The position numbers and the translations under genes are program-made. A stretch of 64,000 bases of DNA from assembly GCA_024710355.1 (NCBI GenBank), contig JANJUX010000025.1, positions 1-64,000 on the forward strand, given 5' to 3'. Shown here piece by piece: positions 33,343-42,018 of the stretch. The notes beneath the pieces are model-generated. The model was not told the origin of the DNA. It saw nothing but the letters and a program-made list of their open reading frames with translations, and ran no database searches. Position 1 is the first letter of the stretch; every line of letters starts with the position of its first letter. This DNA comes from Candidatus Rifleibacteriota bacterium. GTDB lineage: Bacteria; Muiribacteriota; Ozemobacteria; Ozemobacterales; Ozemobacteraceae.

Positions 33343-34047
33343 ATGCTCGATATAAGCCGTTATCAGAATGTTCTGGTGTTTTTTGCTCACCCTGACGACG
33401 AAACTCTCGCGGCCGGCGGCCTGATGGCAAGGCTGCACCGCAGCGGTGCGGTTCTGCATGTGGCGATTCCGGCAACCGGTATTCACAGCCGGCGTATGGT
33501 GCAGCCTGACCCGGTTCAGCGCGAAAAAGATCTTGCCGAACTGCGGGCCGACTGCGAAAAGGCTCTGGCAGTTCTCGGAGTGGCGCCCGGCAACATACAT
33601 CTCGGGCATTTTCCGGATAATGAGATGGATACCCATTCGCTGCTCGAGACAATTCACTGGCTAGAAGCTCTCATTACGCAGATTAAGCCCGATCTGATTC
33701 TTACACATCATCGTTATTGCACCAATATCGATCATCAATACTGCCACAATGCTGCGGTGGTCGCGACCCGGCCGGCGGTGAACAGCCATGTTACGGTGCT
33801 GTGCGGCGAAGTACCCAGCAGTACCGGGTATCTGCGCCCCGCCCAGTGGGAGCCAAACTGTTACATCGAGATCAGCGAAGCTGACCTTGAGGCTAAAATC
33901 AGGGCGATGCAGACCTATCGTTCTGAGGCCCGACCCGACCCGCACCCGCGTTCGCCTGAAGTGCTGCGGGCGGTTGCCAAGGTGCGTGGCTCAGAATCAG
34001 GGTTCTTCTTTGCCGAAGCTTTCATGATTCAGAAAATTTTTGCCTGA
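33343..34047 (+). CDS. PIG-L/LmbE-family deacetylase
   Basis: A 234-residue protein with the zinc-binding family signature FFAHPDDETLAAGGLMARL near residue 15, the RxxDL-x-A-x-x-LG block (REKDLAELRADCEKALAVLG), FPDNEMD, and the distal His motif HHRYCTNIDHQ. The family removes N-acetyl groups from GlcNAc-type sugars and related small molecules. It starts one base after the formyltransferase stop, so the two are probably co-translated; together they could replace N-acetyl by N-formyl on a surface sugar. The exact substrate is not visible. Confidence 0.88.
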   Translation: MLDISRYQNVLVFFAHPDDETLAAGGLMARLHRSGAVLHVAIPATGIHSRRMVQPDPVQREKDLAELRADCEKALAVLGVAPGNIHLGHFPDNEMDTHSLLETIHWLEALITQIKPDLILTHHRYCTNIDHQYCHNAAVVATRPAVNSHVTVLCGEVPSSTGYLRPAQWEPNCYIEISEADLEAKIRAMQTYRSEARPDPHPRSPEVLRAVAKVRGSESGFFFAEAFMIQKIFA

Positions 34048-34111
34048 GCCTTTCGGATTTCGTTCTGATCATTATAATTAAAAAATAATATCTGTAATGA
34101 GGTACACAAAA

Positions 34112-35182
34112 ATGAACGGAAGCCGACTGCTGAAGACTCTTGTATTGCTTGTGGTTCTTGCGGTTCCAGCCAATGCCGGCGAGTTCAAACAATGGATCAA
34201 AACCCACGAGGCGACCCATTATCAGCAGACCGGGTTTTGCCTTGAAGACCCTAAGGGTGATGCCTTTCTGATCCGCAAGCTCGATCAGGTGCCACAGAAG
34301 CTGCTTGAAGCGCTGGTAAAAAGTTCTTACCCACAGGCTGAGATCGAAAAAGAAAAAGAGCTCAAGGCTCTCGAAGAAGCAGAGAAGGGCAAGGCCGGTT
34401 ATCAGATTGGCCGCACCGTTCCGATAGACGTTGATCGTCTGGTCAATAAATGCCGTGAGATCATGCTCAGCTATTACCCGCGCATCGTGCCGACCATGGG
34501 TGAAGAACACCGCTGGTCACCGGAAGCGAAGCGTTATCTGATTTATGGCTTCTGGCATCGTCTCGGGCGCCATATTTTCCGCAAACAAAAAGAATTTCCC
34601 AGCCCGCTGTTTTTCAGGTCGAAGCTGTTTCTGTTGCTCGCCTGCGGCTGGACCTCACGCTATGCCATAACCGGCCAGGAAGAAGCTCTAAAAGCCAGAA
34701 TCATGCTTTATCCTGACGGAAAAATGCAGCTGCACCACATGTTCATGGAAAGCTACGTTCTTAACAAGGGTAATCTCTATCTGACCTTTCTGACCGCTGA
34801 GAATGTGCTGGCCGGCGACCCGTACCGGGTTGACCGCGAAAATGACCCGGTGCAGAAGAAGCTGGCCTACCTACGCCACGACTCGGTGCAGATGGGCGAC
34901 AATTACGGTGCCTGGTATCACTTTTTCGGCATCTCGATGTATGCACTGGTGCGCACCGGGGTGGTCAGCCGTGCGGTTGCCGAGATCGAAAGTCTTGGTT
35001 CGCTGTTTCTCGAAGGCAAAGACAAGCAGGAAGACTACATAAACCGCTACGGGGCCATCTTCGGCAAGAAATTCAAAAATATGTTCAAAGACAACCTCTG
35101 GGCTCAGCCGCTCAAACTCGATGAACGCACCGACTACATGCTGCCGAACCCGGCCCTGAACAAAGTTCCAGCTAAACAGTGA
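34112..35182 (+). CDS. Exported protein of unknown function
   Basis: A 356-residue protein with a signal peptide (LLKTLVLLVVLAVPANAG). The start ATG at 34112 follows TGAGGT by eight bases. The mature part is rich in Tyr, His and Lys, with an early coiled-coil-like charged segment (QAEIEKEKELKALEEAEKGK) and blocks such as EEHRWSPEAKRYLIYGFWHR and DNYGAWYHFFGISMYALV. The conserved-looking pattern suggests an enzyme or envelope assembly factor, but I recognise no family. A TATAAT at 34073-34078 may be its promoter -10. A terminator follows, so it is transcribed apart from mgtE. Confidence 0.75.
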   Translation: MNGSRLLKTLVLLVVLAVPANAGEFKQWIKTHEATHYQQTGFCLEDPKGDAFLIRKLDQVPQKLLEALVKSSYPQAEIEKEKELKALEEAEKGKAGYQIGRTVPIDVDRLVNKCREIMLSYYPRIVPTMGEEHRWSPEAKRYLIYGFWHRLGRHIFRKQKEFPSPLFFRSKLFLLLACGWTSRYAITGQEEALKARIMLYPDGKMQLHHMFMESYVLNKGNLYLTFLTAENVLAGDPYRVDRENDPVQKKLAYLRHDSVQMGDNYGAWYHFFGISMYALVRTGVVSRAVAEIESLGSLFLEGKDKQEDYINRYGAIFGKKFKNMFKDNLWAQPLKLDERTDYMLPNPALNKVPAKQ

Positions 35183-35263
35183 CCTGTAACTGCTTATATC
35201 TTTGGTTTACTGGCAATTTAACTGATTGATTCGTTAAGCCGTATTTAAGATTTCAGACCAACA

Positions 35264-35296
35264 AAAAGCCGCCGGTGTTTTATACCGGCGGCTTTT
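35264..35296. terminator. Bidirectional terminator
   Basis: Thirteen-base perfect stem AAAAGCCGCCGGT / ACCGGCGGCTTTT (35264-35276 with 35284-35296) with a seven-base loop, between the convergent unknown exported gene and mgtE. Confidence 0.9.
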
Positions 35297-35324
35297 CCAG
35301 TTTACGGGCGTTTGTAAACTCTTC

Positions 35325-37193
35325 TCAGGCCATTGACAGCAGCAGGGCCGAGACGCCGTAGTAGATCAGCAGAGCGAAAATGTCGTTCGATGAGGTTACG
35401 AAAGGCCCTGAGGCAACGGCCGGGTCGATTTTGAAGCGGTCGAAGATAATCGGCACGACGGCGCCGAAAAGGGCGGCGAAGGTCATGGCGCCCATCATTG
35501 CCAGCCCGACAGTCAGGGCGAGATAAATCGCCGAGAATGTTCCGGGTGCGGCTTCGCCACTGGTAATCAGATATTCGGCCCAGATGCCGACCACCAGCCC
35601 GCAGGCGAGGCCCATCATTGCCCCGGCGGCAATTTCGCGCAGCAGGCGCTTGAACATGTCGCCGCTTGCAAAGGTATTGAGAGCCAGACCGCGAATAACC
35701 AGTGTCGATGACTGAATGCCGGTGTTACCACCCATTGCCATGACGACCGGAATAAAAAACACCAGCGCCATAACTTCTTTGAATTCGTTCATGAAAAACT
35801 TCATGATCGTGCTGCTGACAAAACCGGTGGCGAGAGTGATGAGCAACCAGGGCAGGCGGGCGCGGCAGGCCTGCAGTGGTGAACTGTAGGTTAGTTCTTC
35901 GTCTGAAGTCCCGGCAAGCTTGAAGATGTCTTCAGTTGCTTCTTCTTCGATAACATCCATGACGTCGTCGACGGTGACCACGCCCAGAATCTGTTGCTGA
36001 TCATTGACGACCGGAATCGCCATGTAATCGTATTTGTTGAGAATGGTCGCAACTTCTTCCTGTGGCGTTTCGGGCTTGACCGACACGATGTCGTCATCCA
36101 TGATCTCAGAAACAGGCATGGAAGGGTTTGCTGACAGCAGGTCACGTATCGAAACAACGCCTTTGAGGCGATCGTTGTTGTCGAGAACATACATGTAATA
36201 GATGATTTCGATGTCGGCCGCGACCAGACGCATGTGGGAAAAAGCGTTCGCGACTGTGAAATCTTCGTATATCGCTGCGTATTCGGTGGTCATGATACCA
36301 CCGGCGGTGTATTCGTCGTGTTCGAGCAGTTTTCTTACATCGCTGGCCTCGTCGAGATCCATGTGATCGAGAATCTCGCGGGCGCGGTCCTGATCCATGT
36401 CCTGCAGAAGGTCGGCCGCTTCATCGGGGTCCATTTCTTCGATGATTTCAGAAGCGGTTTCGGTGTCGAGCTGTTCGATGATCTGCAGCTGGGTTTCTGA
36501 GTCGGCTTCGGCGATGGTTTCGGCAGCCACATCTTCATCGAGGGTTTCGATGATCGAGATACGCTCGGAGTCTTCGAGCTCTTCGAGAATTTCGGCGAGG
36601 TCTGCCGGATGCAGGTTCTGAAAGTTGTCAGAAGTGATCTCGGTCGTCAGAGCCGAAAAATGATCGTTGAAGCCGATGATTTTGTCCCAGGCGATGGTGT
36701 CTGGCTGTAGAACATAACCAAGCCGGTTCAGCAGAGGGCCGAACCATTTTTCGAGACCGAGCCGGCGCATGGCGCCTCTGAGGCTGATGTCGATGCCGCT
36801 GACCCAGATTTCGCCGGTTTCATCGGTAACTACCTCGAGGTCGTTAACCTGAACGGTGCGCACGTTGACCGTGTCGATTACCGATTTGTCCCAGAGTTCG
36901 CTGGCGACCGGCTGCTCAGGTTTTGCGATATAGGCAGGCAGATCGTGTATCGAAGTCGACAGAACGAACTTTTCAGGCGAAAAGCTGCTGAAGCTGGCTC
37001 TTGCCGCAATTTTTTCAGAGGCTGAATTGAAGTCGAAGATAATCGCCTGGTCGAAACACGGCCAGTTGTTGCGCAGCGAAAGGGTAAAATCGACTATCCT
37101 GCCGGACTGGCGGCCAGACTCACTGTATACCGGGGCGCCTATCAGCCCGGCCAGAAAGTAGCCACTGGTCTGAGTTACGGTATTCCCGTTCAT
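35325..37193 (-). CDS. mgtE: Magnesium transporter MgtE with N-terminal PRC-like extension
   Basis: A 622-residue protein. Residues ~1-180 look like a PRC-barrel type region (LAGLIGAPVYSESGRQSGRIVD). The MgtE N domain follows with its superhelical repeats (LHPADLAEILEELEDSERIS... MDPDEAADLLQDMDQDRARE). Then come two CBS domains (MTTEYAAIYEDFTV, VSEIMDDDIVSVKPETPQEE) and five membrane helices with VMAMGGNTGIQSSTLVIRGL, the conserved Mg2+ pore region. MgtE admits Mg2+ and is gated by Mg2+ on the N and CBS domains. The ATG at 37193 has only a weak AGGA upstream; the strong SD serves an overlapping ORF (37215). Confidence 0.93.
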   Translation of the reverse strand: MNGNTVTQTSGYFLAGLIGAPVYSESGRQSGRIVDFTLSLRNNWPCFDQAIIFDFNSASEKIAARASFSSFSPEKFVLSTSIHDLPAYIAKPEQPVASELWDKSVIDTVNVRTVQVNDLEVVTDETGEIWVSGIDISLRGAMRRLGLEKWFGPLLNRLGYVLQPDTIAWDKIIGFNDHFSALTTEITSDNFQNLHPADLAEILEELEDSERISIIETLDEDVAAETIAEADSETQLQIIEQLDTETASEIIEEMDPDEAADLLQDMDQDRAREILDHMDLDEASDVRKLLEHDEYTAGGIMTTEYAAIYEDFTVANAFSHMRLVAADIEIIYYMYVLDNNDRLKGVVSIRDLLSANPSMPVSEIMDDDIVSVKPETPQEEVATILNKYDYMAIPVVNDQQQILGVVTVDDVMDVIEEEATEDIFKLAGTSDEELTYSSPLQACRARLPWLLITLATGFVSSTIMKFFMNEFKEVMALVFFIPVVMAMGGNTGIQSSTLVIRGLALNTFASGDMFKRLLREIAAGAMMGLACGLVVGIWAEYLITSGEAAPGTFSAIYLALTVGLAMMGAMTFAALFGAVVPIIFDRFKIDPAVASGPFVTSSNDIFALLIYYGVSALLLSMA

Positions 37194-37215
37194 GATCGTC
37201 AGAATCCTGGTTCAT
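37120..37215 (-). CDS. Putative 31-codon leader peptide overlapping the mgtE start
   Basis: AAGGAGG at 37224-37230 sits eight bases before an ATG at 37215 that is in a different frame from mgtE. The ORF (begins MNQDSDDHERE, ends RRPGIQ) runs across the mgtE start at 37193 and stops 25 codons inside it. The early residues are strongly acidic. In other bacteria, short leaders before Mg2+ transporter genes sense Mg2+ through ribosome stability. Whether this ORF does so is inference. Alternatively a single-base error could have separated a longer mgtE N-terminus from its start; a TGA just upstream in the mgtE frame makes a simple extension impossible without a frameshift. Confidence 0.45.
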   Translation of the reverse strand: MNQDSDDHEREYRNSDQWLLSGRADRRPGIQ

Positions 37216-37322
37216 GATTGGCGCCTCCTTTTTGATTTTTTTCAGTGCCTGCATGATACTCTTGAACAGCCGGTTTTGCCACCTTTTTCTGCAAAAAAAG
37301 CTATGGCCGGTGTTCATGCTGG

Positions 37323-37351
37323 TTGACCTGTTCTGCATTACGGGCTAGACT
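37323..37351 (+). promoter_or_regulatory. Sigma-70-type promoter of the PLP lyase gene
   Basis: TTGACC (37323-37328), 17-base spacer, TAGACT (37346-37351), 35 bases before the start codon at 37386. Confidence 0.6.
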
Positions 37352-37385
37352 GACTTTAATACAGACAGAAATTTGGAGGTAGTGA

Positions 37386-38687
37386 ATGGCACAGCATTCA
37401 TGGTTTGCCGGATGGGTTGAACGCAAGGAAAAATACGCCCGGACAAGTGAAAAGTTCATGTCAGCAGACCGTTTTGCGTCGACAGGGGTAGGTATCGGTC
37501 TGCCAAACATTGTGCAGAAGTCGACTTTCAGTTTTCGCAATGTTAAAGACGGTGCTGACAGGTTTCTGGGTGTTTCAAAGAGCGGTGAAAAGCCTTTTGC
37601 CCGCATTTACACCCGCCTTGGCAACCCGACAACCGAATATCTCGAAAAGGCTCTGTTCATGCTCGACTGCCAGCATATCATCGATGCGGCTCTGGCAGCT
37701 GATGAACGCCGGCCAACGATTGCCTCGCTCGTCTGCTCGTCTGGGATGGCCGCGATTTCATGCACCACCATGGCGTTGGTGCGCAGCGGCGACGAGATAG
37801 TCTGTGGCAGCGTCTACGGCTGCACCGACAGCTTTTTCCGCACTCTCGAAAAATTCAATATCAAAACCCATTTCGTCGATACCACGCGCACTGAAGAAGT
37901 GAAGAGGGTTATCGAGCAGAACCCGAAAGTGGCGATGGTGTTTTTTGAGACACCTGATAACCCGACTCTGCGTCTTTCAGATATCGAAGCGATCTCAAAA
38001 ATCACGCAGGCGCACGGCATTCCGCTGGTCATCGATAATACATTCGCCACCCCTTACCTGCAGCAGCCTTTCAGACTGGGCGCCGACATAGTCATTCAGA
38101 GCCTCACGAAGTATGTTAACGGGCATTCAACCAGTGTTGCCGGCGTCGTGATCGGGCCCTACGAGTTCATGAGCGACCATCTGTTTCACATTTATAAAGA
38201 TTTTGGTCCGACGCCAAGCCCGTTCGATTCGTGGCTGAATTCGCAGGGGCTGCAGACGCTGCATCTGCGTCTGGAAAGAGTTTGCAGCAGCGCCCTTGAG
38301 CTGGCGAAGCGTCTTGAAAAGCACCCTCGCGTTCAGCAGGTTTTCTACCCGGGGTTGCCTTCGCATGAGCATTACGAGCTGGCTAAAAAGCAGATGCGGC
38401 TTGCCGGCGGCATGATCGCTGTCGAGCTGAAAGACGGGTTCGAGCCTGGGCGGCGCCTGATGGACTATTTCGCTTCTTACACTACTCCGGCTGAGCTGGC
38501 GGTCAGTCTTGGCAGTGCCATAACCTACTTTCAGCACCCGGCTTCGATGACACACTCAGGTGTTCCCGAAGAAGACCGTCTGAAGCGCGGTATTACGCCC
38601 GGCCTGGTAAGAATTTCCGTTGGTCTTGAAGGCGTCGAAACTCTCTGGTCGGCGATTGATGAAGGCTTGAATCTCGCTTACACCTGA
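37386..38687 (+). CDS. Cys/Met metabolism PLP enzyme, methionine gamma-lyase-like
   Basis: A 433-residue fold-type-I PLP enzyme. Key regions are YTRLGNPTTEYLEKAL, SSGMAAISCTTMALVRSGDE, FFETPDNPTLRLSDI, VIDNTFATPYLQQP and the PLP lysine in IQSLTKYVNGHSTSVAGVV. The C-terminal end reads HPASMTHSGVPEEDR and ITPGLVRISVGLEGVE. The family includes methionine gamma-lyase, cystathionine gamma-lyase and gamma-synthase; the SxTKYxxGHS and SMTHS patterns fit a lyase, and no transsulfuration genes are nearby. In an amino-acid fermenter, methionine gamma-lyase is the simplest reading, yielding 2-oxobutyrate, methanethiol and ammonia. GGAGGT precedes the ATG. A terminator follows. Confidence 0.8.
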   Translation: MAQHSWFAGWVERKEKYARTSEKFMSADRFASTGVGIGLPNIVQKSTFSFRNVKDGADRFLGVSKSGEKPFARIYTRLGNPTTEYLEKALFMLDCQHIIDAALAADERRPTIASLVCSSGMAAISCTTMALVRSGDEIVCGSVYGCTDSFFRTLEKFNIKTHFVDTTRTEEVKRVIEQNPKVAMVFFETPDNPTLRLSDIEAISKITQAHGIPLVIDNTFATPYLQQPFRLGADIVIQSLTKYVNGHSTSVAGVVIGPYEFMSDHLFHIYKDFGPTPSPFDSWLNSQGLQTLHLRLERVCSSALELAKRLEKHPRVQQVFYPGLPSHEHYELAKKQMRLAGGMIAVELKDGFEPGRRLMDYFASYTTPAELAVSLGSAITYFQHPASMTHSGVPEEDRLKRGITPGLVRISVGLEGVETLWSAIDEGLNLAYT

Positions 38688-38714
38688 GTGTGACGTTAAA
38701 TTCGATAAAAAAAG

Positions 38715-38740
38715 CAGGGGCCCGGAAATCCGGGCCCCTG
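38715..38740. terminator. Strong GC hairpin between convergent genes
   Basis: Eleven-base perfect stem CAGGGGCCCGG / CCGGGCCCCTG (38715-38725 with 38730-38740), AAAT loop. A-run on the left side gives a T-run for the minus gene; the plus side T-run is weaker. Confidence 0.8.
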
Positions 38741-38754
38741 TAGCGTTTCTGGGA

Positions 38755-40380
38755 TCAATCCATGTATGGATACGGATAATTGGTCGGAGCGACGTAAGTT
38801 TCTTTGATGGCGCGCGGTGAGGTCCAGCGCAGCAGGTTCAGCATGGCGCCGGCCTTGTCGTTGGTGCCTGAACCGCGGCCGCCGCCGAAGGGCTGCATGC
38901 CTACCACGGCACCGGTGCATTTGTCGTTGATGTAGAAGTTCCCGGCAGCGTAGCGCAGCATGTCGGCCGCTTTGAGAATCGCCATGCGGTCGCGGGCGAA
39001 GATGGCGCCGGTTAGTGCGTAGGGTGAAGTACCGTCGCAGAGTTTGAGGGTTTCTTCGAATTTTGCGTCTTCATAGACGTAAACTGTGACGACCGGGCCA
39101 AAAATTTCTTCGCGCATGGTGACGAAGTTCGGGTCGGTGGTTTCGATTACGGTCGGTTCGATGAAGTAGCCCTTTTCCTTGCTGCCTTTGCCGCCGGCAA
39201 CGATTTTTGCCGCTTTGTCGGCTTTGGCTTTTTCGATGTAAGACATGATCGAGTCGAAAGATTTTTCGTCGATTACGGCGTTGACGAAGTTTTTGTAATC
39301 GCGGACATCGCCCATTTTTATTTCGCTGAGCATATTGAGAATCTTGTTTTTGATGGCCGGCCATTTTGAGGCGGGAGCGTAAACGCGTGAGCAGGCCGAA
39401 CATTTCTGCCCCTGATATTCAAATGAGCCTCTGAGAATGCCGGTGGCAGCTGTGTCGATGTCAGCCGATTCATGCACGACGATAAAGTCTTTACCGCCGG
39501 TTTCTCCGACGATTTTCGGGTATGAACGGTAATTGGCGAGATTTTTGGCGACTTCGAGCCAGAGCGAATTGAAGGTCGAGCTCGAACCGGTGAAGTGAAT
39601 GCCTGCCAGACGCGGATCGGCAAACACGACATTGCCTATGAGTGAGCCCTGACCGGGCAGAAAATTGATGACGCCGTCGGGCAGGCCGGCTTCTTTGTAG
39701 ATCTGCATCAGATAGTAATTTGAAAGAATGGCGGTGGTAGCAGGTTTCCAGACCACGGCGTTGCCCATGATCGCGGGTGACATGCTGAGGTTTGAAGCAA
39801 TGGCGGTGAAGTTGAACGGTGAAACCGCGAAAACGAAGCCTTCGAGGGCGCGGTATTCGAGGCGGTTCATCTGGGTTGCATCAGAAACCGGCTGTTCAGA
39901 ATAAATCTGTGACATGAAGCTGGCGTTGAAGCGCAGAAAGTCAATGGTTTCACAGGCTGAGTCGATTTCGGCCTGAAAGATGTTCTTGCCCTGACCGAGC
40001 ATGGTGGCTGCATTCATGACGGCGCGGTATTTGTCGGCGATCAGGCGGGCGATTTTGAGTGCCACGGCGGCGCGGTCCTGCCAGGGAACATTGCACCATG
40101 TCTGCTGGGCTTTGCAGGCTGCGTCGATGGCCATTTTTACTTCTTTTTCGCCGGCCATGTGATAACGGGCAAGAACGTGTTTATGGTCGCATGGCATTCT
40201 GAATTCGCCGATTTTACCGGTTTTGACCTCTTTGCCATCGATGATGAGCGGAATTTCGATAACGGTTTCTGACTGGCGCTGCAGTTCAGCGGCAAGGGCC
40301 TTTTCTTCTTTTGAACCCTTCAGGTAGCCAAGAATTGGTTCGTTGGCAGGTATATCGATTTTATAGACTGCGTTGTTCAT
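38755..40380 (-). CDS. pruA: L-glutamate gamma-semialdehyde (P5C) dehydrogenase
   Basis: A 541-residue aldehyde dehydrogenase of the stand-alone P5C dehydrogenase type. FVFAVSPFNFTAIASNLSMS and NAVVWKPATTAILS form the NAD site, KIVGETGGKDFIVVHE holds the catalytic Glu, and EYQGQKCSACSR the nucleophile Cys327; the ending MQPFGGGRGSGTNDKAGAML is typical of this subfamily. It oxidises the semialdehyde from proline or arginine breakdown to glutamate. No proline dehydrogenase gene is adjacent. The ATG at 40380 is preceded by GGAGAG. It fits the amino-acid catabolism theme with hutH and the PLP lyase. Confidence 0.93.
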   Translation of the reverse strand: MNNAVYKIDIPANEPILGYLKGSKEEKALAAELQRQSETVIEIPLIIDGKEVKTGKIGEFRMPCDHKHVLARYHMAGEKEVKMAIDAACKAQQTWCNVPWQDRAAVALKIARLIADKYRAVMNAATMLGQGKNIFQAEIDSACETIDFLRFNASFMSQIYSEQPVSDATQMNRLEYRALEGFVFAVSPFNFTAIASNLSMSPAIMGNAVVWKPATTAILSNYYLMQIYKEAGLPDGVINFLPGQGSLIGNVVFADPRLAGIHFTGSSSTFNSLWLEVAKNLANYRSYPKIVGETGGKDFIVVHESADIDTAATGILRGSFEYQGQKCSACSRVYAPASKWPAIKNKILNMLSEIKMGDVRDYKNFVNAVIDEKSFDSIMSYIEKAKADKAAKIVAGGKGSKEKGYFIEPTVIETTDPNFVTMREEIFGPVVTVYVYEDAKFEETLKLCDGTSPYALTGAIFARDRMAILKAADMLRYAAGNFYINDKCTGAVVGMQPFGGGRGSGTNDKAGAMLNLLRWTSPRAIKETYVAPTNYPYPYMD

Positions 40381-40444
40381 TCAATCTCTCCATTCATTAA
40401 ATTTTCATCAGATAAGCTACCGCATCAGCAGCGGCTCCGTCAAA

Positions 40445-41797
40445 TTACTTGAACTGCCCGGTCATGACTGCGTTCTGCAGCATGTCGAGAGTGTTTTTCT
40501 CGCGCGGAAAGTAGATGCGGCGGGCCCGCTTCTGGCCGATTTCATGATATGGTTTGCCGTCAGGGCATACCAGCATTGAAATGTCGGCATCGCGGCCCTT
40601 GAAAATGCCATTGAACTTTGTGGCAAAAGTGGCAAAATCTTTGGGGCGCGGGTCGGGGGGGAAAACCCGGAAAAGCTCACGCGGGCCATTCAGGGGGGAA
40701 GTGCTGCCGAAGATTATTTCGCAGAGAACCGGTGCTTTCATGGCCTCCCATTTGCCTGAGACCAGCTTTACTTCAAGAGGAATAGTGCCGCTGGCGTATT
40801 CGGGCCGGTCGACGAATGGCGGGCAGATCTGATTGTTTTTCTGCAGCCACTCTTCCCAGCTCAGTTTGAGGTTGTTGAAGTAGATATCACGCAGCAGGTA
40901 ACGGCCGTTGTCGACAACTTCCAGCCCCATGCCATTTCGCTGCAGCACGAATTCACAAGGCTGACCATTGAGTTCTTTGATCATGTCGGCATTCAACCAG
41001 CCTGAAACTGGTGGTACCCTGATCATTAGCTCGGGCTTCTGTCCTTCAACATTGGCGCCACTGATGCTGCCGTCTTCGCGTATCAGACCCATGCGGCCGG
41101 CAGCCCAGCGCAGCGGGTCTATCTGAATGATCTCGGTTTCATAGGGGCGTCCTTTGAGAGCATTGACGCGTCTGGCGATTTCTTCCTGCTGGGCCCTGAT
41201 TCTTGGCGGAATGACGCCGGCGGGCAGCACGTCAAAAACTGTTGTGACACGCATCGTTGATTTGTTTGGCGCCGCTGCGGGTTTTTCACCGGGCTTGCCG
41301 CCATTTTTTTTGTCAGCCTGTTGAGCGGTCATGGCTGTGTTGATGTGACGACTGTAGAGAACATCGCGCATGAATTCCTTGTCTTCGAAAGCCGGGGTGC
41401 TGCTCACCTTGAAATCGTAGCCAAGCTTGCGTAAAAAGCCGGTGTAGGTGACCTTCATGTCTTTGAGAAAGACATCAGAGGCGTAATACATGCCGCCCTG
41501 TTTTTTGGGCGAGCCGAGCCCGTCGTGGTAAAGGTGAAAAATTGCTTCCTGGCTGGGAATACCCTTTTTAATCTGTTCTTTAAGAAGGTTCTGGTCGATT
41601 TCGTCTTTGAACATGATACGAGGCAGGCAGACCTGCTCGTTCTGGTCATTTATGCGGGCCTGAATTACCTGAAACGAGCTTATCGACTGCCAGGTGCCAT
41701 TCTGGGTGATGGTTGGCCCGAATGCCTGCAGGCCGGCAGAAAGCATGGTCAGCAGCACAAGCAGTGCAGCCGTTTTTCCAGATGATCTCAAAAGCAT
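40445..41797 (-). CDS. Exported protein of unknown function
   Basis: A 450-residue protein with a signal peptide (TAALLVLLTMLSAGLQAFG). The mature part has DGLGSPKKQGGMYYASDVFL, a low-complexity Lys/Pro/Ala linker near residue 165 (KKNGGKPGEKPAAAPNKS), ARRVNALKGRPYETEIIQID, and a C-terminal REKNTLDMLQNAVM segment. Five cysteines are scattered. I recognise no domain. GGAGG lies six to seven bases before the ATG. It is 64 bases from pruA with no terminator between, and no functional link can be read. Probably periplasmic or outer-membrane associated. Confidence 0.72.
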   Translation of the reverse strand: MLLRSSGKTAALLVLLTMLSAGLQAFGPTITQNGTWQSISSFQVIQARINDQNEQVCLPRIMFKDEIDQNLLKEQIKKGIPSQEAIFHLYHDGLGSPKKQGGMYYASDVFLKDMKVTYTGFLRKLGYDFKVSSTPAFEDKEFMRDVLYSRHINTAMTAQQADKKNGGKPGEKPAAAPNKSTMRVTTVFDVLPAGVIPPRIRAQQEEIARRVNALKGRPYETEIIQIDPLRWAAGRMGLIREDGSISGANVEGQKPELMIRVPPVSGWLNADMIKELNGQPCEFVLQRNGMGLEVVDNGRYLLRDIYFNNLKLSWEEWLQKNNQICPPFVDRPEYASGTIPLEVKLVSGKWEAMKAPVLCEIIFGSTSPLNGPRELFRVFPPDPRPKDFATFATKFNGIFKGRDADISMLVCPDGKPYHEIGQKRARRIYFPREKNTLDMLQNAVMTGQFK

Positions 41798-41950
41798 TTA
41801 TTGTGCCTCCGAATAGATTTGCGTGGTCAGACAGTTTATTAAAACCGGACGGCCTGCACTTATTCTACCACCAGGAGTCACGAATCGCACCATTCTGCAT
41901 GATTTTATGGCGCCGGTGGGTAAATCTTGCGTCTGCTGCCAGAATTCGCG

Positions 41951-41979
41951 TTGACAAAAAAACTGGGGTTGAGTAAGAT
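41951..41979 (+). promoter_or_regulatory. Sigma-70 promoter of the HAMP-domain gene
   Basis: Perfect -35 TTGACA (41951-41956), 17-base spacer, TAAGAT (41974-41979). The start codon is 40 bases downstream. Confidence 0.7.
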
Positions 41980-42018
41980 GATTAGCGGTTATCTATTCGC
42001 CCTACAGGAGGGTTTAAT

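Noticed and set aside
37231-37384. M-box or other Mg riboswitch before mgtE
   Set aside because: The 5' region is short, without the conserved M-box helices that I could recognise; the leader ORF is better supported.
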